A stretch of DNA of 64,000 nt. Source: a virus. The stretch spans positions 51,478-115,477 of the IMG/VR virus record IMGVR_UViG_3300006931_000002; one strand, 5' to 3'. Both the position numbers and the translations under genes were made by a program. The notes under the pieces were generated by a model. The model saw only the letters and a program-made list of their open reading frames with translations, did not search any database and was not told the DNA's origin. Shown here piece after piece: positions 23,927 to 31,165 of this stretch. How positions within the stretch are numbered: position 1 is the stretch's first letter; every line of letters starts with the position of its first letter.

Positions 23927-24177
23927 CGAGCCGTCCCGGCGACTATGCCCGCAAGCACGCCGGCCACGTGGTCACGGTCCGCGTCGACGGTGAGCGGTTC
24001 TGCCGAACCTGCGCCGACAGCCGGGTGGCCGAACGGCGAAACGCTGTGCGTGTCCTGACGCTGCTGGGCTGTTCGGCGAAGCAGATCGCCATCCGGTTGG
24101 GGATCTCGTCGCGGACAGTGGTCCGCGACCGGAACCGGCTGCGGGAACTTGCCTCGGAACGGAGGGCGACGGCATGA
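23923..24177 (+). CDS. Cys-pair plus HTH protein (copy 2)
   Basis: 84 residues from ATG 23923 (the longer upstream frame is a shadow of copy 1). FCRTCADSR near residue 27, then an HTH: LTLLGCSAKQIAIRLGISSR and TVVRDRNRLREL. Similar to the preceding protein and to small actinophage regulators. It overlaps WhiB by 4 bp. Confidence 0.75.
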   Translation: MTSRPGDYARKHAGHVVTVRVDGERFCRTCADSRVAERRNAVRVLTLLGCSAKQIAIRLGISSRTVVRDRNRLRELASERRATA

Positions 24178-24611
24178 CGACCCTTCTCGAAGCGCTGCTC
24201 GACAACCTGCCGGACCTTGAAGGCAAGGGCACCTGTCGGAATTACATGGAGGTGTTCGACCACGCCGCCGAAGGTCATCCGGGCGCGATCGACCAGGCGA
24301 AGGCGATCTGTGCCCGCTGCCCGGTGCTCGCCCGCTGCCAGGCAGATCTGACCGCGGTCGGAGGGTGGGGGGTCGTCGCAGGCCTGACCGCAGACGAGCG
24401 GGACCGGCAGATCCGTAGCGGTAGGCAGTACATCCGGCCCCTGCCGGCCGTCACCGTGGCGAGGACAGGTCCGGCGTCGAAACGCTGCCCGGCCTGTGAG
24501 CGCATCGTGCTGTGGACCAAAGGGCGGAGGGCTGCCGGCCCGTGGTGGTGTTCGGACCGCTGTCGCCGTGTTGGCCGCCGGATCGTTGAGGCCGAGGATG
24601 ATGCGGCGTGA
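24174..24611 (+). CDS. whiB: WhiB-family Fe-S regulator with an extra Cys-rich tail
   Basis: 145 residues. Four WhiB cysteines are present (C21, C46, C49, C55: TCRNYMEVFD and ICARCPVLARC), followed by the Gly/Trp turn GGWGVVAGLT, so a [4Fe-4S] cluster is expected. WhiB proteins bind the principal sigma factor; phage copies can shut down host whiB genes. After residue 100 a second Cys set (CPACERIVLWTKG and WWCSDRCRR) looks like a zinc finger not found in typical WhiB proteins. Confidence 0.9.
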   Translation: MTTLLEALLDNLPDLEGKGTCRNYMEVFDHAAEGHPGAIDQAKAICARCPVLARCQADLTAVGGWGVVAGLTADERDRQIRSGRQYIRPLPAVTVARTGPASKRCPACERIVLWTKGRRAAGPWWCSDRCRRVGRRIVEAEDDAA

Positions 24612-25609
24612 ACGGCGACGGCGAGTCTGACACGCGCATTGTCGACGGCGATTCTGGGGTGAATTCCAGTAGAATGGAAGACGTGATGACCGGGGGGTTG
24701 GAAGTGCCGCGGCCCATTTCGGATGCCATGGTGCAATCCGCAATTGACGCAGCCGAACAAGCCGGTGGTTTCGCTCGCGAGGATAGCCGCGCCGACCGTG
24801 AGCGGCTGTTCCGTGCCGCCCTCGGAGCAGCTTTCGCACCTTTGCTCGCCCGCGCCGTCAGTGCTGAAGCCGAGGTGACTCGTCTCCGCGGGCTGGATGC
24901 TGCACAGCAGCAGTCCCGGGCGGTCGCCGCGGAGGGCATGGTTGCCGAGCTGACCGCACGTGTCGCCGAACTGGAGGCAGAGCGCGCCGACATGGAGGCT
25001 GCATTCCACGACGCGATGGGCTACCGGCCAACCGGTGAGGGTGCCGTCCTCGTGCTGGCGCTGATCACCCGGCTTCAGGAAGCGTGGCGGCAGGGCGACG
25101 AACGGGCGGACCGCCGGTTGACGTTGTGGGGTCAGGTGGCCCGGGTTCGGGCGCTGCATGCCAGTAGCCACTACTGCACATCGAAGCCGACGCGCGCCTG
25201 GACGACCTGGTACGGCCCGACGCAGAAGTGTCCGACCTTGCGTGCCCTCGACGACGTCGAAGTTACAAGTAACTCGCCGGATCGCTTGCAGGTGCAGGTA
25301 GAAGCCGCAAGCGGCGTTGGAAGTAGGGCTGCAAGTAGCCCGCTGGACCCAGACTTGACCCATCCCGCCTGGGATGAGGCGTGCCGCATCGGGGCCGCGT
25401 TCCATGGCGAGACCGACCACGAATGCTGGCCGCCCGCGCCGAGTCCGCGTGTGCGCCACTGGGTCTGCCCGGACTGCACGGCGAAGTGGGAGCCGGCGAC
25501 GGTTGGTACCGGTTCGCAGGTGTTCGGCGAAGGCTGGGAACGGGTCGACACCGGAGAACAGGTGATGTTGGAGACGTGGCGGCCCGACGGACCGGGTGAG
25601 GCGTCATGA
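24608..25609 (+). CDS. coiled-coil protein with C-terminal zinc motif
   Basis: 333 residues from GTG 24608 (GTGA overlap), or 308 from the in-frame GTG 24683. The latter lies seven bases after a TAGAAT element (24670-24675) and may give a leaderless message. Residues 90-135 are a coiled coil (EAEVTRLRGLDAAQQQSRAV, MVAELTARVAELEAERADM). VCPDCTAKWEP near the C-terminus is a Cys pair. Function unknown. Confidence 0.75.
   Translation: MNGDGESDTRIVDGDSGVNSSRMEDVMTGGLEVPRPISDAMVQSAIDAAEQAGGFAREDSRADRERLFRAALGAAFAPLLARAVSAEAEVTRLRGLDAAQQQSRAVAAEGMVAELTARVAELEAERADMEAAFHDAMGYRPTGEGAVLVLALITRLQEAWRQGDERADRRLTLWGQVARVRALHASSHYCTSKPTRAWTTWYGPTQKCPTLRALDDVEVTSNSPDRLQVQVEAASGVGSRAASSPLDPDLTHPAWDEACRIGAAFHGETDHECWPPAPSPRVRHWVCPDCTAKWEPATVGTGSQVFGEGWERVDTGEQVMLETWRPDGPGEAS
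24670..24675 (+). promoter_or_regulatory. TAGAAT -10 element, internal leaderless start
   Basis: TAGAAT ends seven bases before GTG 24683, in frame with the coiled-coil gene. The same spacing is seen at five other genes of the window. Confidence 0.45.
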
Positions 25610-25866
25610 TCCGCTTTCGCTGTGTCTGTGGCCACGGCCGTTCACACGAGCACTACCGAAGGGGCTCGGACTGCGGCCTGTGCGGTTGCGACCGGTGGCG
25701 TTGGCGATGGTTCCACCCGCGGACTTGGCGCCAACGGCGGCGGCAGACCCGGGCGCTCGCCGACCTGGTCCAGCTAACCGAAGAACTCGACCTGTACCAC
25801 GTCTACCCGTCTGAGGCTCGGGCCGCTGCCCGGGAGGCCCGGAAAGGGGGAGAGGTCGATGGCTGA
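25606..25866 (+). CDS. small zinc-finger protein
   Basis: 86 residues, ATGA overlap. Cys/His-rich start (FRCVCGHGRSHEHY, then CGLCGCDRW) suggests a zinc ribbon; Trp/Arg-rich middle and helical end. Not recognised. Confidence 0.65.
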   Translation: MIRFRCVCGHGRSHEHYRRGSDCGLCGCDRWRWRWFHPRTWRQRRRQTRALADLVQLTEELDLYHVYPSEARAAAREARKGGEVDG

Positions 25867-26146
25867 CAATCTGTGTTTCATCTGCCATCTGCCGGTGAAC
25901 TGGTTCGGCGACGACGACAACGGCGAATGGCTCCACGCCGACCGTTCGGCGTTGTGCATTGTCGTCCGCCGCACCCCTTGGTCGACGCGGTTGCTGTGGA
26001 ACGTGTGGCGCCGGCCAGTCCCTCACCTGTTCAAGCGGTGGACGGTCGACACCTGGAGCGGCCCGGTGAACGGGTTTTGGCTTCGTCGGAGCGCCGATCG
26101 GTATCGGGCTGAGGCGATGCAAGACGACGCTGTGCAGGTGTCCTGA
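25859..26146 (+). CDS. small Trp-rich protein
   Basis: 95 residues, ATG overlapping by 8 bp. CFICHLPVNWFGDDDNGEW at the start is a Cys-pair motif; many Trp and Arg follow. Not recognised. Confidence 0.65.
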   Translation: MADNLCFICHLPVNWFGDDDNGEWLHADRSALCIVVRRTPWSTRLLWNVWRRPVPHLFKRWTVDTWSGPVNGFWLRRSADRYRAEAMQDDAVQVS

Positions 26147-26373
26147 TGCGCTCAGTCCTTGATGACCAGTACCGTGCCGACAGCCCGCCAGTTGACCCCG
26201 GTCAGAGTGCCGCCGGGTCCGTCGATCCAGGTGAAGCCGTGGCCGCGGACGATTTGTTCGCATCGGTCGAGGACGACATCGGGCTGGGCGGGTCGGATCT
26301 GGACGACCAGCTCCCCGTCGATGAGCAGACGCACCCGTCAACCGTCGCACATCCATTCGAGGGAGACCAGTAG
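26146..26373 (+). CDS. questionable forward ORF
   Basis: 75 codons placed neatly between a TGATG and a TAGATG junction, which favours a gene. Its third positions are less GC-rich than neighbours, and the protein is a bland Asp/Pro/Ser string. The opposite strand encodes a better-looking protein at 26152-26334. One of the two is probably a shadow. Confidence 0.35.
   Translation: MRSVLDDQYRADSPPVDPGQSAAGSVDPGEAVAADDLFASVEDDIGLGGSDLDDQLPVDEQTHPSTVAHPFEGDQ
26152..26334 (-). CDS. possible antisense small gene
   Basis: 60 residues, GTG start without a clear ribosome site. The reading is protein-like (LLIDGELVVQIRPAQPDVVL, FTWIDGPGGTLTGV) with GC-rich third positions, unlike the forward frame over the same bases. 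It would be the only leftward gene inside the early operon. Confidence 0.4.
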   Translation of the reverse strand: MRLLIDGELVVQIRPAQPDVVLDRCEQIVRGHGFTWIDGPGGTLTGVNWRAVGTVLVIKD

Positions 26374-26946
26374 ATGCGCAAGATCCCAACGCTGTTCGTC
26401 CGCGATGAGGCCGATCGCCGCTACGTCACCGGTGTCGTGTCCCCGGGATGCGAGTGGGTGATCGAGGGTGTCGGGACCGCAACGAGGAAGTACGACGGAA
26501 CCTGCATGATGTTCGATGGCGCCGAGTGGTGGGCGCGACGCGAGGTGAAGCCCGGCAAGCTGCCCCCGGCCGGCTGGGTCGAAGTCGAGCACGACGAGAC
26601 CACTGGGAAGTCGGTCGGCTGGGAACCGGCGGAGCAGTCCCCGTTCGCCAAGCTGTGGCGCGATGCCCTCGACAACGCGGTGTTCGGCCCGGACTCGTTC
26701 GCCGCAGGCACCTACGAACTGTGCGGGCCGAAGGTCAACGGCAACCCGGAAGGTTTCGCCGTCCACCTGCTGATCGCCCATGCCGACGCGCAGGTTCTGG
26801 CCTGCCCTACGAATGCGAACGGTATCCGCGGGTTCGTAGCCGAGGCTCACAAGAGTGATCGCTACGAGGGCATCGTCTGGCACTGGGAGCGTGAAGACGG
26901 CACGGTGCTCATGGCCAAACTTAAGGCCCGGGACCTGCGCCCATGA
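26374..26946 (+). CDS. RNA ligase (DUF5565-type)
   Basis: 190 residues, ATG with GAGGGAGA about 8 bases upstream. The nucleotidyltransferase core is clear: TRKYDGTCMM holds the lysine (K39) that would carry AMP in the KxDG motif. GTYELCGPKVNG follows, then YEGIVWHWE (motif IV) and LMAKLKARDL (motif V lysines). The size and motif set match small phage ligases of the DUF5565 group rather than DNA ligases. It should seal RNA nicks; phages use such enzymes to repair tRNAs cut by host anticodon nucleases, which is an inference here. Confidence 0.85.
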   Translation: MRKIPTLFVRDEADRRYVTGVVSPGCEWVIEGVGTATRKYDGTCMMFDGAEWWARREVKPGKLPPAGWVEVEHDETTGKSVGWEPAEQSPFAKLWRDALDNAVFGPDSFAAGTYELCGPKVNGNPEGFAVHLLIAHADAQVLACPTNANGIRGFVAEAHKSDRYEGIVWHWEREDGTVLMAKLKARDLRP

Positions 26947-26983
26947 TCTGCGCCTGGTTTGCCCGGCGAATGGAGTGGCACTG

Positions 26984-27595
26984 ATGGCCACCGAGCACGG
27001 CACGATCGCTGCCTACCGTCGCTGTCCGACGAAATGCGACGACTGCCGGACAGCGATGAACGACTACAACCGGACCCGCCGCCGGCTCGCGATGCAGGGC
27101 AGGCCGACAACGCCGCTGATCGACGCCGGGCCAGTACACGACCACGTCGCCGAACTACGCGCCGCAGGCATGTCGTTCGACCGGATCGCCACGGCAGCGG
27201 GGATGGCCTGCCGAACCCTGTGGCAGATGACCGTGGACCGTCAGGCCCGGGTCAGCCCGAATGTTGCCCGCCGCATCCTCGCCGTGGCCGTCGACGATCC
27301 GATGTTCGTCGACGTCGAACCGATGTGGCGGCTGGTCCACGGCATGGTCGCCCGCGGCTATCCGATGGTGTGGATCGCCCGGCAGATCGGCCAACCTGCG
27401 CGGGCGTCCCTCAAGTTGGGCGAGCGGCAGGTGAAAGCATCTACAGCGACGAAGATCCGCGCGTTGGCTGAACAGTGTGCGCTGACCCCGGGGCCGTCGA
27501 GGCAGGCGGAACGGTATGCGGCCCATCAGGGCTGGAAGGTCGAGTGGCTTTGGGAAGACCTGATCTCCCGGGCCGAAGAGAGGGAAGCGGCATGA
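26984..27595 (+). CDS. HTH protein with N-terminal Cys cluster
   Basis: 203 residues from ATG 26984, which follows the RNA ligase by 37 bases (a 13-codon ORF lies between). The N-terminus HGTIAAYRRCPTKCDDCRTA resembles the Cys-cluster tail of the sigma-like protein at 22426. Two HTH-like repeats follow: VAELRAAGMSFDRIATAAGM and VHGMVARGYPMVWIARQIGQ. VSPNVARRILAV matches a phrase common in actinophage HTH proteins. Probably a DNA-binding regulator. Confidence 0.75.
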   Translation: MATEHGTIAAYRRCPTKCDDCRTAMNDYNRTRRRLAMQGRPTTPLIDAGPVHDHVAELRAAGMSFDRIATAAGMACRTLWQMTVDRQARVSPNVARRILAVAVDDPMFVDVEPMWRLVHGMVARGYPMVWIARQIGQPARASLKLGERQVKASTATKIRALAEQCALTPGPSRQAERYAAHQGWKVEWLWEDLISRAEEREAA

Positions 27596-27909
27596 CAACG
27601 CTGATCCTCTGGTGTGCCGGCGTCGCCTTGGTCTGTGCCGCCGCGGTCGCTTACCTCTGCCGGGCAAACCACCGGGTCACACGTTCCCGCCAGCGCCTGG
27701 ACGCCGCAATGATCGTCGCCGAAGCGGAGGCGAAAAGGCGGTGGCGCCACCATCTGACCGATGATCCGTTCGCCTTCTCCGACGCGGAGGTGGACGTCAT
27801 CATCGCCCAGGTGTTCGGCATGGACCCGACGCAGATGCGGGCGGAGGCGCGGCGGCAGAACCGCGAGGAGTTCGGCCGGGTTGCCAAGAAAGACGGGGAG
27901 AAGCCGTGA
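27592..27909 (+). CDS. single-span membrane protein
   Basis: 105 residues, ATGA overlap. Residues 3-23 are a membrane span (LILWCAGVALVCAAAVAYLC); the rest is a charged cytoplasmic helix. Function unknown. Confidence 0.65.
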   Translation: MTTLILWCAGVALVCAAAVAYLCRANHRVTRSRQRLDAAMIVAEAEAKRRWRHHLTDDPFAFSDAEVDVIIAQVFGMDPTQMRAEARRQNREEFGRVAKKDGEKP

Positions 27910-28298
27910 GCGCCCGCATACCAGACTCGACCCTCCGCTCCTGTGACCATCCGGGCTGCGAGGCAACCTTCGACGCGGCAGGCAGGGCCGAACCGGGCTG
28001 GGTCCAGGTCCCGTCCCGCAACGACCACTACTGTCCAAAGCACCACGACTCGCCGGTACCCGCAGCAACACGCCGGCTGATCGACCGTCACGGTGCCGAC
28101 TGGAGGACCGACCTTGGCGGCCTTCATCCGGATCTGCTGTGGGACTACGAGGACGTCCGTGACTTCCTGATCGCCTGCCCAACGCCGTCGTTGCTTTGGC
28201 AGCGGGCACTGTTGGAAGCCTTGCGGGTGATGAACGATGAGATCTCTGATCAGGTGGTCTTCGACTTCCTCGATGGCGGCGACGAGGAGCCGCTATGA
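27906..28298 (+). CDS. Cys/His zinc-type protein
   Basis: 130 residues, GTG in a GTGA overlap. CDHPGCEATFDAAGR and HYCPKHHD in the first 50 residues form a plausible zinc finger; an acidic helical domain follows. Not recognised. Confidence 0.65.
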   Translation: MSARIPDSTLRSCDHPGCEATFDAAGRAEPGWVQVPSRNDHYCPKHHDSPVPAATRRLIDRHGADWRTDLGGLHPDLLWDYEDVRDFLIACPTPSLLWQRALLEALRVMNDEISDQVVFDFLDGGDEEPL

Positions 28299-28834
28299 GT
28301 TTGCCTACTCCAGACGCGGCGCCGCGTCCCCTGCCGACCGGTCCCGGCAAGTGCCTGAGCTGTCCGGCCATCGTCCCTGACCGTGGCGTCGACCCGCTGT
28401 GTCGTGACTGTAAGGATGAATGGGCCGCGGAGGCATCGGAGGACAGACCACCTCGCGCGAACTACCTCAACGTGCTCGCCTTGTGGCATCTGAACAACGC
28501 CGCCCCGGCAGTGGAGGCCGCGTTCGGCTCGACACCCTACTTGGTGGGGTCCTGTCTGGACCGCGCGGACTTCCGCGACGTCGACATCCGGGTCCTGTTG
28601 GACGACGACGACTTCGACCGGCTGTTCCCCGGCGTCGACGAGGGGGAGGCCGACCCTCTGTGGTCGCTGCTGTGTGCTACCACGTCGGCCTGGCTTGGTG
28701 GCCTGACCGGACTCCCGGTCGACTTCCAGGTCCAGAGACGCGATCTTGCCAATGCGCGCTATCCGAAACGCCCGCGGCATCCCCTCGGAGTGGTCGGGCT
28801 GTACGCGGGTGGGGGTGATTCCGGTGTCCGCTGA
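28295..28834 (+). CDS. nucleotidyltransferase-like protein
   Basis: 179 residues, ATGA overlap. An N-terminal Cys set (CLSCPAIVPD and CRDCKDEW) precedes a minimal nucleotidyltransferase core. That core is YLVGSCLDRADFRDVDIRVL (the GS loop and the D-x-D metal ligands) with a third carboxylate in LPVDFQVQRR. Substrate unknown; members of this fold modify RNA, proteins or antibiotics. Its nearness to the RNA ligase makes RNA end-processing one option. Confidence 0.75.
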   Translation: MSLPTPDAAPRPLPTGPGKCLSCPAIVPDRGVDPLCRDCKDEWAAEASEDRPPRANYLNVLALWHLNNAAPAVEAAFGSTPYLVGSCLDRADFRDVDIRVLLDDDDFDRLFPGVDEGEADPLWSLLCATTSAWLGGLTGLPVDFQVQRRDLANARYPKRPRHPLGVVGLYAGGGDSGVR

Positions 28835-29054
28835 CCCGCCACCTCCTTGGGGCCGTGCCTCGTGGGCTCGCCCTCGTGGGCTGTGCTCTGCCTGTGCTAC
28901 CTCCCGGGCTCTCACCCAGGAAGGCCTCATCCACTGGCACAACGCCCCGGGTGGTCATGGCCGTGGATGGCGTCCGGACGGGATAACGCCGGGCGCGACC
29001 TGTGTAGGGGCTGGACGCCCACCACATGTAGAGGCCAAGGGGGAGGCGCCGTGA
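28824..29054 (+). CDS. hypothetical Pro/Gly-rich protein
   Basis: 76 residues from GTG 28824, overlapping the previous gene by 11 bp. CSACATSR near residue 22; otherwise Pro/Gly/Arg rich. Low information content, so weaker than its neighbours. Confidence 0.5.
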   Translation: MSADPPPPWGRASWARPRGLCSACATSRALTQEGLIHWHNAPGGHGRGWRPDGITPGATCVGAGRPPHVEAKGEAP

Positions 29055-29353
29055 ACGAGCGCGACGAGGCGACGTTGCGGAACCTTCCGCAGATCCTCGA
29101 AGGCATCCTGATCTTGCACCGGGCCACCAACCCCAATCCATACGCCGAACTTGACATCCGAGTAGAAGACGGCCCGCTCGCCGGGCAGGTCATCCACAAC
29201 GACGGCTCGTACTGGCAGGGCGACTACTGGCATCCCGAGGTCGACGGGATCGGGCACCGCTACGTCCTCGGAACCCGGCTGGCCGGCGGTCGTGAGCCTG
29301 AGCCGTTGTGGTTCTACAAGGGCGTGCGACCAGACGACGGCCGGACGATCTGA
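29051..29353 (+). CDS. hypothetical protein, last gene before the recombinase cassette
   Basis: 100 residues, GTG in a GTGA overlap. N-terminal helix then beta-rich part (AELDIRVEDGPLAGQVIHND). Not recognised. Confidence 0.65.
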   Translation: MNERDEATLRNLPQILEGILILHRATNPNPYAELDIRVEDGPLAGQVIHNDGSYWQGDYWHPEVDGIGHRYVLGTRLAGGREPEPLWFYKGVRPDDGRTI

Positions 29354-29387
29354 CCAATATCGGCTTTTGCAAAACAGGCACCGGGTT

Positions 29388-29406
29388 AGGAGTTCGGGCC
29401 CGACTC
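29388..29406. terminator. hairpin before the recombinase gene
   Basis: GGAGTTCGGGCCCGACTCC forms a 6-bp stem around a 7-base GC loop. It lies between the end of the early operon and the recombinase gene, in a 112-base gap that is more AT-rich than its surroundings. Termination of the operon is the simplest reading. Confidence 0.4.
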
Positions 29407-29465
29407 CCCCACCAACATCGACTAGCGATATCCGTAAATTCCCAGTACCAGGGGAGCGATCTTCA

Positions 29466-30488
29466 ATGGACCTTGAACAGGCCGGTGGCGGAGCACTCGT
29501 ACCCGTGGCGACATCCCTCGCCGAGATCCACGAGGCGCTCGACGAGCAGGCGAGGGCGTACGCCGCGCGATCGATCACGGCCAGTACTCGGCGGGCCTAC
29601 GAAACGGATTGGTCACTGTTCGTTGACTGGTGTGCGCGGCAGCACTTTCAGCCGCTACCTGCCACGCCCGAGACCGTCTACCGATACATCGCAGACCTAG
29701 CTGCTGGCACGACCGGCGGCCAACCCATGAAGACGTCAACCATTCTGCGGCGCGTCTCATCGATCTCCGTTATCCACAAGTCCGCCGGCTACAACTCCCC
29801 CACCGCCGACCGTGCCGTGCAGACAGTCCTCAAAGGTGTCAAGCGACGCCCAGGCCGGGAGCACCGCCCGGTTGCCAAGACCGCGGCAACCACAGCGATC
29901 GTTCGCCGCATCGTGGCCGGCATCGGTACCGAGACGCCCGTGGACATCCGTGACCGGGCGATCATCCTTATCGGATTTCCCAGCGCGCTCCGACGGTCCG
30001 AACTCACAGCACTCGACATCCCGGATCTCGTTGACTCGGGTGGCGAACTGCTGGTCTACATCGCGTCGTCGAAGACCGACCAGGAGGGCGAAGGCCTATG
30101 GCTTGGCATCCCGTCGGGCAGTCGAGCTGAGACCGACCCTGTACGGGCGTGGAACGCATGGCGCGAACTCGCCGCTGCGGCAGGTGACCCTGACGGCCCG
30201 GCGTTCCGCCCGGTCGGCCGCTCAGGGAAGGTCCTCCCCCGGCGCCTTTCGGATCAGTCCGTCGCGCTCATCGTGAAGCGCCGCGCGCTCGCGGCAGGGC
30301 TGAGCGCCGACGAGTTCGCCGCCCACTCTCTACGCTCTGGGTTCGCCACAAGCGCCGCAGAAGCGGGCGCCGAAGAACGAGAGATCATGCGCCAAGGCCG
30401 GTGGCGGTCAGTCCAGATGGCCCGTCGCTATGTCCAGCGCGGGAAGGCGCTCGACAAGAACAACCCGGCGCGGAAGCTCGGCCTTTAG
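29466..30488 (+). CDS. tyrosine recombinase (intact)
   Basis: 340 residues, ATG with GGGGAG upstream. The N-terminal SAM-like core-binding domain (residues 20-105) is followed by the catalytic domain with all expected residues: R176 in SALRRSELTAL, K203 in SSKTD, H287 and R290 in AHSLRSGFATS, W313 in GRWRS, and Y322 in RRYVQRG. It should cut and join DNA at specific sites. It begins a cassette with an endonuclease VII gene and a second, degenerate recombinase. A serine integrase is already present at 11.9 kb, so its job is probably not phage integration. Confidence 0.92.
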   Translation: MDLEQAGGGALVPVATSLAEIHEALDEQARAYAARSITASTRRAYETDWSLFVDWCARQHFQPLPATPETVYRYIADLAAGTTGGQPMKTSTILRRVSSISVIHKSAGYNSPTADRAVQTVLKGVKRRPGREHRPVAKTAATTAIVRRIVAGIGTETPVDIRDRAIILIGFPSALRRSELTALDIPDLVDSGGELLVYIASSKTDQEGEGLWLGIPSGSRAETDPVRAWNAWRELAAAAGDPDGPAFRPVGRSGKVLPRRLSDQSVALIVKRRALAAGLSADEFAAHSLRSGFATSAAEAGAEEREIMRQGRWRSVQMARRYVQRGKALDKNNPARKLGL

Positions 30489-30523
30489 GTATGTCGCACC
30501 CGCCTGACCAGCGAATCTAGTCG

Positions 30524-30529
30524 TATAAT
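30524..30529 (+). promoter_or_regulatory. TATAAT -10 element of a leaderless gene
   Basis: TATAAT ends six bases before ATG 30536, with no ribosome site between. This is the best -10 match in the window and should give a leaderless message for the endonuclease gene. Confidence 0.6.
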
Positions 30530-30535
30530 CAACCT

Positions 30536-31165
30536 ATGCCGCAATGTGGCCGCACGAATCGCGAACGGACCGGCAGGTGTACGGAAGAGTGTGCGCGCGC
30601 GAGTCGTGGATCTCCTCCGACATACATCGCGCCTGCCTGCGCCATGCACATGAACGCAACAGAGTTGCGCGCGCTCGTAGCGGCCGAGAAGAGTGCCACC
30701 GTCGCGAGGCGAGCCCACGAACGCGAACGTCGCATTGCCGCGCGTCTCGCTGGATGGCCCCAGCCGCCCGATCCGGCCTGCTGGTCATGGGAGATAACAG
30801 CCGAAGACCGTGAAGAGGTAGCCCGGCTCGGTGTGGACGCACTTGCCCGTTGGCAGGTCGACCAGTGTGGCGCATGCGGCGACTGGAGCACCTGGGTTGA
30901 GGACCACGATCATGAGACGGGTTACACGCGCGGCATGCTCTGCCGGAGATGCAACGGAATAGAACCCGGAGCCGAGCCGGGAAGCCTGCTCCACAAATGG
31001 CGCACGCGCTCAGCCGCGACACTGTTCGGACTGTCGGAGACGTACATCGACCCATTCACCCGTCACGCTGGACCAACTCGGCCGCGGGCGACAGACCTCA
31101 CCCGGCACCCCACCTACGCAATCACGAGCCTCATCGGCGCACAGACCACCCCGGAGACCCGATGA
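30536..31165 (+). CDS. recombination endonuclease VII-type HNH protein
   Basis: 209 residues, leaderless ATG. Residues 111-141 hold the endonuclease VII core: C111 and C114 in QCGACGDW, DHDHETGYTRGMLC with the catalytic His pair (124, 126), and C136, C139 and N140 in CRRCNG. T4 gp49-like enzymes of this family cut branched DNA; phage copies often behave as mobile HNH genes. The N-terminal 100 residues are basic and helical. The C-terminal RHPTYAITSLIGA resembles SHPTYALATVLDE at the end of the next gene's product. It overlaps that gene by 4 bp. Confidence 0.88.
   Translation: MPQCGRTNRERTGRCTEECARASRGSPPTYIAPACAMHMNATELRALVAAEKSATVARRAHERERRIAARLAGWPQPPDPACWSWEITAEDREEVARLGVDALARWQVDQCGACGDWSTWVEDHDHETGYTRGMLCRRCNGIEPGAEPGSLLHKWRTRSAATLFGLSETYIDPFTRHAGPTRPRATDLTRHPTYAITSLIGAQTTPETR

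Noticed and set aside
26943-26984. 13-codon ORF between RNA ligase and HTH genes
   Set aside because: Too short and no evidence beyond a start overlapping the ligase stop.
29375-29412. tRNA 3'-end-like sequence before the recombinase gene (ends ...CCCCCACCA)
   Set aside because: No T-arm of 5 bp with a 7-base loop can be formed; it is better explained as a small hairpin.
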